The notes under the pieces: generated by a model
The model's database searches: none
The model's input: only the letters and a program-made list of their open reading frames with translations
What the model was told of the DNA's origin: nothing
Translations under genes and position numbers: made by a program
Assembly (NCBI GenBank): GCA_007922305.1
Contig: ML677348.1
Span: 18,336,699 to 18,400,698 of the forward strand
Length of the DNA stretch: 64,000 nucleotides
Origin: Dermatemys mawii
Lineage: Eukaryota > Chordata > Testudines > Dermatemydidae
Reading direction: 5' to 3'
Shown: positions 38,301 to 50,300 of the stretch, piece after piece
Position numbering within the stretch: position 1 is the stretch's first letter
Layout: each line of letters begins with the position of its first letter

Positions 38301-41300
38301 TGTACAATAAATTGCAGTCATGTAGCTACTTGAATTTTGAATTCATTGTTTTCTGAAGAAAAAGTTTAAATATTTTTCTTTTCAGCTCCATTTACCTCTC
38401 AATTCTCCTTTACCTGGGAGTGAATTGACTAAGGAACCTTTTCGCTGGGATCAGAGACTGTTTGCTTTAGTTCTGCGTTTGCCTGGCATCACAACTCCAG
38501 AAACCGAGCAGATAGCAGGTGTGCCCGTTGATGACTCAGCAATTACACCTATGTGTGAAGTCACAGGAGGTGAGTTCCTTAGCTTCACTTGACAAAGTAG
38601 ATCTTTCAGAAAAGTGATCTAGCATATAGCTCAGTTGTATATAGTATTTGAAAATTTCTTATTCCTTTGTTTAATCTTTTTAAAACCTGGGCACAACTGG
38701 GCTAGATATTACAGCTCTCTTAGGACATATACGTAGTAAAATTACAAATAAATTCATGCTAATAGTCTTGAAAGGATGTGCATTTGATTTCTTAAGCAAA
38801 TTTGACCAGAATGGGGAAAATATACATTATATATTAAGCACTCACCCAGAAGTCTTAAGAATCATGAAATCTGTTCGATAGTGAGATAGTGTTCAGTTTG
38901 CTGGCATAAGACATGCCAGCATTTGAAGGCCATGGAATATGTTTTCTTTTGAGAGCTTTTAAATATTTCTTAAATGAAGAATATTTTTGGATAAATGTCT
39001 GCAATTTCCGTTTTCCTCCGCTTCCTCTCATGTTCTTTTGTAATCTCTCATGGTTTTCTGTCTCATTTAGATTGTAAACTTTTCTGGTATAGTCTAGAAG
39101 CTGTCTTCTCTGTATAGTGCCATGGACACACACCAAGGATTAAAAAAAATCATTAGATAATAATTGGGGTGGGAGAGAGAAAAGTCAAGAATTTAAAGGT
39201 GTAAAAGAAAGTTCAAGCAGATGTAATCCTCACACTTTTCAGAATGTAAAGCAGATGCCTCAACCACTGGATTAAACAGGCTTTTTCATTTGTTGAAATG
39301 TGCCACAAGGGGGAGCTCGCATTCCAAGAATGTAATAGAGACCTTAAGTTAACAAGGAAAAAATTATTAAAATGTAAAAGGCAATCAAGTTTAAAATAAA
39401 GTGTGTTTCTTAGTTGTGACAAAGATGAGTGCAGAACTTCAGTAATGAAATTATTTAATAGACTGCTTCGTTGCTTCAACAAACTGATATATGTTTTCTT
39501 TGTGACTTGTTTATATATTTTTCCGTAACTAGATCAGCAAAAATCATAAGTCAACCCTTCTAGTTTCTTAATGAGTAAGAATTAAGAGCTAAATGTCAGC
39601 AGCTTGGCTAAGGGATGACTAAGAGGGGATATAAGTCTAAAAATACTTGTTAGACATAATCTCCAAAGTAGATGAGAAAATAGTGATATACAGAGGTATA
39701 ACTAGGAGTAATGAGATGAAATTATGGATGGAAAAACATTGACAGATGTATTAGACTGTGCAGCATCTACCGAGGGAAGTTACGGATGCACCAGTGTTTT
39801 TTATATCCTTGTGTGGAATGAATTTTGTTATGTGCACCAGTATGGAGGTGATGTGTGGTGGGGGTGGGCCCAGAGGGTTCGGAGTGTGGGAGGAGGTTCA
39901 GGGCTGGGGCAGCGGGGTGTGGATTCTGTGGTGGGGCCAGGGATGAGAAATTGGGGTGCAGGATGGGGTTTAGGATTAAGTCTCTGAGGTTTGGGAGGGA
40001 TGGGGGCTCTAGGGTGAGGATGAGAGGTGTGGGAGTGGGCGCAGGACTGGGGCAGAGGGTTGGGTGCATGGAGTGAGGGCTCCAGCTAGGGGTGAAGGCT
40101 CTGGGTGGGGAATGAGGTTTGAGGTGCAGGCTGCCCTGGGGCTGTGGTGGAACTCCCCCAGCAGTCTCTCACTGCAGCAGCATGGGGCCAGGTCAGAGGG
40201 GCCTCTCCCTGGCTGCAGCAGTTCCGGCTTGGCTGGGCTGGACCAGAGAGAGGGACGACTCTCCCTGGCAGCTCTGACAGGCCTGGGCTGGGCCAGGCCA
40301 GGGGAGGGGCTCTTCTCTTGGCAGCTCCAGCTGGGCTGGGCTAGGGAAGGGGCACCTTTCCCTGCTTGCGTGGTCCTTGATAGGTTGCTTCACAGCTGAG
40401 CAGCTTACAGGGAACATAGCATGCTCCCTTGGGAAAACAGACCTAAAGTATAGGGTAGGAGACAATCCTGCATTGATGTGGACTGCATGACCTTGTAAGT
40501 CTCTTTCCTTTGCTATTTTGTATGAATTTATGTTCTGTTAAAATGCTCTAGTTGTGCAATACCTTTTAAAAGAATTGAGTGCAATACTTAATGGTATTAG
40601 GGCAGTACCTCGGGTTCCCCAACAGGATATAATGGAAGTGCTCTCTTTGGCTTTGAGACATTGATACAAAGAGCACAGCAGGGCATTATTTGTCATTTGG
40701 ATCATTTCCTTACATTGAAAAACACAATCCTTACTTATATTGACAAACATAATATATGAAGACATCATCTATTCTATACACACAAAACTTGTTACTTTAA
40801 GTAATTGTATAGTTTGCTGTTCCTTTTTTGATTTTTCTGATTACTGTGTGGTTAGTTATACAGTAGTTACCAATAAGATATTTGCTAACGATAAACTACT
40901 AACATAGTATTTGAGGTGCTACACTATTTCTTTACACAAAGTATTTCAGAATACTACATAACTGCAGTGCCTCAAATACCGTAACGTGGTAGATGTTAAT
41001 ATATGGTGTTATCTGAATGGCCACTGCTTTATAAACAAAAATAACTGCTTGCATGGCCAATACAATTTTGAGAATGTTATAAACATGCAGCATACTGTGT
41101 TAGTTCTAGAATACTTGTTACATTGGGAAAAGATGGTAGATGTCTTAAATGCATTATAGCTAGACTTCTATTAAATGGATTAGTTTGAAAAAAATTCGAA
41201 GGTGAAGGAAGAAATATAAAGTAGTAGACTTGGTCTTGAGACTTTTTCTTTCATCCTAGGTCGCTCGTATTGTGTGTGTTCTCCAAGAATGCTGAATCAG

Positions 41301-44300
41301 TGTCTTGAGTCATTGGTTCAAAAAGTGCAAAGTGGAGTAGTAATAAACTTTGAAAAATCTGGACCAGATCCTTCACCAATTGAAGGTATGTGAAAAATTC
41401 TGCATACTTTTGTAACCAATTAGATTTGCACTTGATATTCAATTTAACAATTGCCAGACATGTACATGGTTTAATCTGGAAGATGCATTACAGTTTAGGC
41501 ATCATTGTTCCTTTCTAATGTAGTAATATGGCCACATTCTTCAGTGGTTTAAATTTCTGTAGCTTTGCTCCTTGTTGTTCTAAATATGAATAACTTGCCT
41601 CCTTCTTTTAGAACATGTTCATGGAAAATACTAGCTTTTTTCTAATCCTGAAATGTTGTATATTAAAAGTTTATTGGTGTCATTCATATTAGATTACTGT
41701 GTGTTAAATCTTCATGCATCAGGAAAATATTTGATTCGTCTAGTAGTATTTGTGGTAAGGAAAGGAAACTTCATTTGTGTTCTTAAAGTACATCAGATAA
41801 TAGAAGAACTCTTTTTTTCAGACTCTCATTCAGTAAGCATTCAACAGTGTTACTCAACTCTAAATTAGTTAGCATTCCTGCTGGAAATGCTAAAAATTAC
41901 TTGGAAACTGGTATGTACTATTGTTGTGGTTTCTAATATACTTTTAAGGATATCCTTCTTAAGGTGTATAAAAATCCTTGCACACTCCATATAAAATGTT
42001 TAAATAATTCGAAATCCTATATAATTAAATATAGAGTTATGGAGGTAATTTTGTTTTTTGTATAGATGGACAGATGGATATAGCTAGGTCTTTTGGACCC
42101 CATCCTTGGCACAGCTGTCACAAACTTATCTATGTCAGACCAAACCCTAAAACTGGAGTTCCCATAGGCCACTGGCCTGTTCCAGAATCCTTTTGGCCAG
42201 ATCAAAATTCTCCAACTTTGGTAAGTAATTGAAGTGAGATGGAAGTGAGGAAAAAGTTATTTTAACTGCTTCCTGTTCATGAGTTTTAAATCTTGGGCTA
42301 CCTGGTTCAAATATAAGCACTGTAAAGGAAATTCAAGCTGAAGTCTGAAAGGAAATACAGCAGACACAGATGTTTCAATTGCCGTGAATGAGATACTGAA
42401 TGGCAGTTGATATGCTATGTTCATTATGGAATAATTGCATAAGAGACATCTGCTTCTTTAAGAAACAAACTGCCTATAAGACTTTTATTACTAACATCTG
42501 AACATAGTGCTATGAACATAAAAACATCTTACCTAAATGTATTTCTTTGGAGTTTGAACAAAGTTCAAACTGAGAATTTTCCCTTTGGGCACAATTTAGA
42601 ATGCAAATGAAGATCCTAGAACTGATGCAGGTTCATCTCTTTATCTTGTAAGATATATTTAACCATCCAAAAGACACTTCTGCTGGTGAAGGGGTGGGAA
42701 TGGACCTCTATATAAATATCTCCTAAACTGGGAAAAGGTGAAGCTAATGGTGACAGTGTTATTTCAGTGCAGAAGTGGCAGAGTTGGCCTATATCTCCTG
42801 TCCAGTGTAGCAGTGCTTGTAATCTACCACAAACAGTAGAAACTTTACCTCAAATTGTAAAAAGTCTTCACTAGCAATATATTCGTTTTCTTTGTGTTCT
42901 GTTTAATTATGAATCAAAGGATGTACCCATGCCAGTTTGTATTTGTAACGTAGTATATAATATAACATTCAATATTGATTGAAAATATTACAGTTGAACT
43001 GATGTAATTTTGAGCTATTTCCTGCTTTATAATAAGATCTTCACTGTTAGTCTTTATGCCCTACATCTGATTTATTAGTTTACAGACTTCAATGTGTTTT
43101 ATGCGTCTGGCTTGCAGAAGACATGAAATACTTCAACTGTTTATAAAAAAACTGAAGATTAGTGTGGTGTGTGGGAGTATTCTTAAATTTGGTTTTTATT
43201 TAGCTCTTATATTCATTGTCTCATTGTGCACAGTCCAGTAAGACATACACAGCCTTCTGAGCTGTATGGCAGGCCAGCCTATTCTGAAGAAACATTGATC
43301 TCCTGCAGCTGTTTTTTTAAAAAACATTATACACTTGGATATTACAGATCTGTTTAGTGGGAGAAGAGCTCCTGCAAATGAGCTCCCTGTCTCCGATGCT
43401 TCACAGTAGGCAGATCCTGGATTTGTCTGCTTTTCTTCATTCTCCTGAGTCTGAGCTTAACACAGTTTTGTGAATTACTGCTTTGGCCCATGATTCCTAC
43501 GCTTTTTAGTAGTGTGACTGCCTTACAAATATTTTAAAACTTGGTGGCTCCCCTCAACCAAATACCCCTCCCTTTTTTTAAAATAAAAACTAACTAACTT
43601 GGGACAGTAGAGTTCGGATGATTTTGTGACTTTATTGAACTACACACAGTTTGTTTAATTATATAGTCTGGGTTTTTAAAAAAACTAATTTGAAAATATG
43701 GATTACTTGACATGTTTGGACACAGACTAATATTTTAGTGACAAGAATGGGCCTGTTAAATAAAAGTTCTTCAACTATTGTACCTGCTTTGACCAATTGC
43801 ACATAACATAGGCATGGTCTGTCTTAACCAACTACCTATCCAGTTCTTTCTTGCTGCCATATGGCCTGGTCAGAACCTCCAGCATCTGGAGCTTTCCTTT
43901 GATTCCTTCAATCTGTACATTTTTCAAAATTAGCCTTGGTGCCTTTTGTATATAATTCCTGGAAGTAAGTTTTAAATAATTTTTATAGTTTTTAGCCATT
44001 TTATAATTAGATTTCCCAATTTGGGGACCTTCTGTATCCTCATACCTCCTTGTGAGTATTGGGGAGAATTTGGGACTTCAAACTCTGTGTCCTGCCCCCA
44101 TTTTGTCTTCGTCAGCAACAATGACCAGTTGTTTCTGTAGTGTCTTGGGGAGGTACACATTGCAGCTAGGTGTATTATCTGTCACACTTTCCCTAGCCAT
44201 AGGCATGACATGAGGGAATTGTGGCTTAGAGAAGACCTCATGTAGAAGGCCACAAAGCTGCCGTCGGACACAAGCCTAGGCAACCCTCGAACATTAGCCT

Positions 44301-47300
44301 GAAAATGACCCAGAGCTCATTTTCTGCCAGGTCTGACTGTTGCGGGACAATCCATTCCCACAGATTCTCCCCTTCGACATCTTGTCAGGAGACAAAACAC
44401 TTGGACGAGCATAAGAGTACTCTCTAATTCTGCTTCAAAGATATGCAATACAACTGTGCCTAAATTGAGTGAATCTGCTCGTTCAAACCCTGAAGACTTT
44501 GTACATCCTGAATTCCAGGGCCATGACTCTAAAGCTCATAAATACATTGTTTTATCGATATTGGACTCCCACTCCACTCCCACTGGTACTATCCGAGGCA
44601 AAAAACAGGATCCATTGGTTCCAGCATGATCAGCTTCTACCACTGAAGGTACCATCACTTTATCGCACACCAGCCACACGGAGCCTCCCTGCTTCAACAT
44701 TGACAGCATAAGTGGATTGGACTCCTCGTACTCCGGAGAGATCATACTTCTGCTACACTGGAAGATACCTTTGCTCTTTCTGAGTCTGTTTCCCCAATCA
44801 TTGAGACCTTCTCTCCTGATTCCACCAGGGGATGTACTTTTGACAGAAGCTTATTCCCTCTTTTATCTGCTAGCTGTGCTTTTCTTTTGCCAAAACTGTC
44901 GATTCTGCTAGTGGATTCAGACCCTTTTTTTGTCCTGTCCTCAGAAGAATTCAAACCTCTAGGAGAGCCGTCATTTCCTCCCAGAAACGATAGTCCAGAT
45001 AGAAGACCCAGAGCCTTCTGGTACCAACTTCAGCCTCAACATTTGCCTCAGGACCATTGATACCCCATGCCTTTGAGACCGCCACAACTGCCTCCTGAAC
45101 CAACATGTTGGCCATACTGGCGAACCTGGGACCTGTTTGTCAGATACAGAGAGCGTATGCATTCTGCCAGGGAATCACTTCACCATTCTCTTCTAAGGGA
45201 ACAGTCAGAGACTCCTCTTGAGACCTCATGGAAGAGGAGGAATATGAAACAGTTCCATCTATAACAACAAAATTGCCGCCTTTATTGCCCAATAAAGTAG
45301 TCATCCTGGCATCTCCGTCCCCCTGGAACAATCGTAAACAGATTCACGGCGAAGGGTGGCAGAAGAACTCTAAGTAGAGCTGGAGGAGGTCCAGGACACT
45401 CAAAACAAACTCCTGGATATCCTACAAACCACCAGCTCCAGTTAATAAAACTATTTTGGAACCCGCTATAGTAGTGTGGCGGACATCAATCACATACCTC
45501 ACTACTCTCAAAGGGGCATAGAAGTACTATTTTCCTCCAGCTAAGGGAGCAGAATTTCTTTTTACCCACTCTGTGCCAAATGCTCTGGTCATGAAGGCTG
45601 CCATGGAAAGATCTAGACAACATTTTAAACCCACTCCTCCTAACAAGCAGGCTAAACATCTAGACCTATAGGGAAGGAAGGTTTTCAGATCTACCACCTT
45701 TCAGTTTTGTAAAGTGAACCATCAAGTACTGTTGGCTAAGTACAGCTATCTCAAATGCACAGATTTTGTAGACAAGCTACCACAGCAGGACAGAGCTCAC
45801 TTCCAGGTTCTTATACAAGAGATTAAGCTGGTGACCAGAACCATACTTCAGTCAGTGATTAATGCAGCAGACACGTCATCTAGGGTGATAGCAATAGCTA
45901 TTGTGATGCACTGAGAGTTATGGTTGCCCACTTTAGGATTTTCCAGTGAGGTCCAAATCCCTTGTGAAGGTTTTACCCTCTGAGACCTATTTTTTCAATG
46001 AAAAGACAGATCATGCTTTATCCATCCATGCTTTAAAGGACTCTAGGGCCACATGCTGTACCCTGGGAACATGTACACCTGTCCCCCCAAAAATATCACA
46101 GGCTGCCTTTCAGATCTAGACTGGCTCCTCAACAGTTGTATCATCAGTGATTTTGTGACCTTCCTTGTAAGAGACGCAAGGTACAGAACACTGGTTTCTC
46201 TGCACCACGATGTCATTTCAATCCCATCCCCCAGTGAAAAGATATTTTTGACAGGAGTTTGAAAGTTGCAAACCAGTTGAGGCTGCCACTTCCCAACCCC
46301 CATATATTCTTGTGAGTTGTTCAGCACTCTGATTCCATAACTGGAGGGCCATAACAGACAAGTGAATGTTAGATATCATTGTGTCTGTGCATTTGGACTT
46401 ACTTATCTACCTCTTCCAAAACCCCCATCCCCATTCCTCTTCAGGGACCATCTAATGAGGATATTTACAGTTAGGAAGTGGGATCCCTCTTCCAGTAAGG
46501 AGCAATAGAGCACTTAGAGAGAGATTTTTGCTCTACGTTTTTCCAGGTTCCCAGAAAGAAGGTTGGAGACCTATTCTTGAACTTCAGGATCTCAACAACT
46601 TTATTCACAAACAGATTTCACATATGAAAGACATTTCTTTCACATGGCTATTCACCCTGCCCATAGTGGTGTTTTCTCAGATTGATGGTGGGCCCTGACC
46701 ATTATCAATACAGGGTGCTCTTATTTGGCCTCACCATTGCCCCCAGGGTCTTTATCGTAGTAATAGCTCATTTCAGACAGAACAGATTCACCGTTTCCCT
46801 TTCTCTCGATCAGTTTCTCATTGCAAAGAGATCTCAGGAAACCCATAAGTCAACCACTTTCTTTCCAAGGAATCACTGTGAACTTTGAAAAGTCCCTCCT
46901 TTATAGAATATCAGGTTTGGAAGGGACCTCAGGAGGTCATTTAGTCTAACCCTCTGCTCAAAGCAGGAACCAATCCCCAACTAAATCATCCCAGCCAGGG
47001 CTTTCTCAAGCCTGACCTTAAAAACCTCTAAGGAAGGAGATTCCATCACTTCCCTAGGTAACCCATTCCAGTGCTTCACCACCCTCCTAGTGAAAACGTT
47101 TTTCCTAATATCCAACCTAAACCTCCCCCTGTGCAACCTGAGACCATTACTCCTTGTTCTGTCATCTGCTGCCACTGAGAACAGTCTAGATCCTCTTTGG
47201 AACTGCCTTTCAGGTAGTTGAAAGCAGCTATCAAATCCCTCCTCGTTCTTCTCTTCTGCAGACTAAACAATCCCAGTTCCTTTAGCCTCTCCTCATAAGT

Positions 47301-50300
47301 CATGTGCTCCAGCCCTCTAATCACTTTTTGTTGCCCTTCTCTGGACTCTTTCCAATTTATCCACATCCTTGTAGTGTGGGGCCCAAAACTGGACACAGTA
47401 CTGCAGATGAGGCCTCACTAATGCTGCATAGAGGGGAATGATCATGTCCATCGATCTGCTGGAAATGCCCCTACTTATACAACCCAAAATGCCGTTAGCC
47501 TTCTTGGCAACAAGAGCACACTGTTGACTTATATCCAGCTTCTCATCCACAGTAACCCCTAGGTCTTTATCTGCAGAACTGCTGCCTAGCCATTCGGTCC
47601 CTAGTCTGTAGCAGTGGGTGGGATTCATCTGTCCTAAGTGCAGGGCTCTGCACTTGTCCTTGTTGAACCTCATCAGATTTCTTTTGGCCCAATCCTTTAA
47701 TTTGTCTCGGTCCCTCTGTATCCTATCCCTACCCTCCAGCGTATCTAGCACTCCATCCAGTTTAGTGTCGTCTGCAAACTTGCTGAGAGTGCAGTCCATG
47801 CCATTCTCCAGATCATTAATGAAGATACTGGAAAAAAAACAGCCCCAGGACTGACCCTTGGGGCACTCCAGTTGATACCTGCTGCCAACTAGACATGGAG
47901 CCATTGATCACCACCCGTTGAGCTCGATGATCGAGCCAGCTTTCTATCCACCTTATAGTCCATTCATCCAGCCCATACTATTTTAAATTGCTGACAAGAA
48001 TACTGTGGGAGACTGTATCAAAAGCTTTGCTAAAGTCAAGGAATAACACATCCACTGCTTTCCCCTTCATCAACAGAGCCAGTTATCTCATCATAGAAGG
48101 CAATTAGGTTAGTTAGGCATGACTTGCCCTTGGTCAATCCATGCTGACTGTTCCTGATCACTTTCCCCTCCTTTAAGTGCTTCAGAATTGATTCCTTGAG
48201 GACCTGATTCATGATTTTTCCAGGGATTGAGGTGAGGCTGACCGGTCTGTAGTTTCCTGGATCTTCCTTCTTCTCTTTTTTAAAAATGGGTACTACATTA
48301 GCTTTTTTCCAGTCATTGGGAATCTTTCCTGTGGAACATCCACTTTCCTTGACTTTCTTCTTGTTCCTAACATACCTGAAGAAACCCTTCTTGTTACTCC
48401 TAACATCTCCTGCTAGCTGCAGCTCCAAGTGTGATTTGGCCTTCCTAATTTCACTCCTGCGTACCTGAGCAATATTTTTATACTCCTTAGTCATTTGTCC
48501 AATCTTCCATTTCTTGTAAGCTTCTTTTTTGTGTGTGTTTAAGATCAACAAGGATTTCACTGTTAATCCAGTGAAATTTACTATTCTTTCTATACATCCA
48601 TATGATTTGTTCCCACAAGCTCAATAAGGATTTGTTAAAATACAGCCAGCTCTCCTGGACTCCTTTCCTCCTCATGTTATTCTCCCAGGAGATCCTGCCC
48701 ATCGGTTCCCTGAGGGAGTCAAAAGTCTGCTTTTCTGAAGTCCAGGGTCCGTATTCTGCTGCTCTCCTTCCTTCCCTGTGTCAGGATCCTGAACCCCACC
48801 ATCTCATGGTCACTGCCTCCCAGGTTCCTATCCACTTTTGCTTCCCCTACTATTTCTTCCCTCTTTGTGAGCAGCAGGTCAAGAAGAACCTCACCCCTAG
48901 TTGGTTCCTCCAGCACTTGCAGCAGGAAATTGTCCCCTACACTTTCCAAAAACTTCCTGGATTGTCTGTGCAACCGCTGTATTGCTCTCCCAGCAGATAT
49001 CCGGGTGATCGAAGTCCCCCATGAGAACCAGGGCCTGTGATCCTAGTAACTTCTGTTTAGTTGCTGGAGGAAAGCCTCGTCCACCTCATCCGCCTGCTCT
49101 GGTGGGCTGTAGCAAACTCCCACCACAACGTCACCTTTGTTGCTCACACTTCTAAACTTATTCTAGTGACACTCAGGTTTTTCTGCAGTTTCATACTGGA
49201 GCTCTGAGCAGTCATACTGCTATATTACATACAGTGCAACTCCCCCACCTTTTCTGCCCTGCCTGTCCTTCATGAACACTTTATATCCATCCATGACAGT
49301 ATTCCAGTCATGTGAGTTATCCCACCAAGTCTCTGTTTTTCCAATTACATCATAATTCCTTGACTGTGCTGGGACTTCCAGTTCTCCCTGTTTCCCAGGC
49401 TTCTTGCATTTGTATATAGGCACTTAAGATAACTTGCTGATCATCTTGCTGTCTCAGTATGGGGCAGAAGCCCTCACCTCTTGCTCTCTCCTGCTCGTGC
49501 TTCTTCCCAGTATCCCACTTACCTCAGGGCTTTGGTCTCCTTCGCCACTGAACCTAGTTGAAAGACCTCCTCATTAGGTTAGCCAGCCTGCTTGCAAAGA
49601 TGCTCTTCTCTCTCTTCATTAGGTGGAACCCATCTCTGCCTAGCACTCCTCCTTCTTGGACCACCATCCCATGGTCAAAGAATCCAAAACCTTCTCTCCA
49701 ACACCACCTGCATAGCCATTCGTTGACTTCCATGATTCGACGGTCTCTACCCAGGCCTTTTTTTGCCACAGAGAGGATGGACAAGAACATCACTTGAGCC
49801 TCAAACTCCTTTATCCTTCTTCCCAGAGCTATGTAGTCTGCAGTGATACACTCACGGTCATTCTTGGCAGTATCGTTGGTGCCCACATGGAGAAGCAGGA
49901 GGGGATAGCAATCTAAGGGCTTGATGAGTCTTGGCAGTCTCTCCGTCATATTGTGAATCCTAGCTCCTGGCAAGCAGAACACTTCTCGGTTTTCCCGGTC
50001 AGGGCGGCAGATAGGTGACTCAGTCCCCCTGCGGAGGGAGTCCCCGACCACCACCACCTGCCTCCTTCTCTTGGGAGCAGTGGTCATCCCTCGAACAGTA
50101 CATCTTGTGCCTTCCAATTCGTAGAATCTCCTTCTGCTCTCTTCCCTCATATGCATCATGTATACCGCTCTTTGCATTAGTACCTATGGGGAGAACATGA
50201 AAACAGTTGCTCACCTATATCTGCATTGGTGGTACGTGGATGCTCCTCTTTCTTCTTCTGGAGGTCACATGCTGCCAAATGTCTTCACCAGCCTTCTGTC

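Larger units (their letters stand above)
22858..38385 (+). other. INTS6: INTS6 intron 4 (15.5 kb), retrotransposon-rich
   Basis: Repeat content is concentrated in the right half: DIRS A (26700-31005), DIRS B (31881-35240), CR1 (35241-36958), DIRS C (36965-38222) and a MITE (26949-27232). 22.9-26.7 kb and 31.0-31.85 kb look unique apart from the small repeat at 24323. No second host gene seen. Confidence 0.85.
38570..41259 (+). other. INTS6: INTS6 intron 5
   Basis: 2.69 kb. Contains the right arm of the exon-5 inverted repeat (38967-39090), a G-rich repeat block (39770-40100), and a degenerate tandem repeat (about 40199-40375). The rest is AT-rich with nothing recognised. Confidence 0.85.

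Noticed and set aside
40199..40375. A CRISPR-like array
   Set aside because: Units are degenerate and adjacent without unique spacers, and the host is a vertebrate. It is a worn minisatellite.
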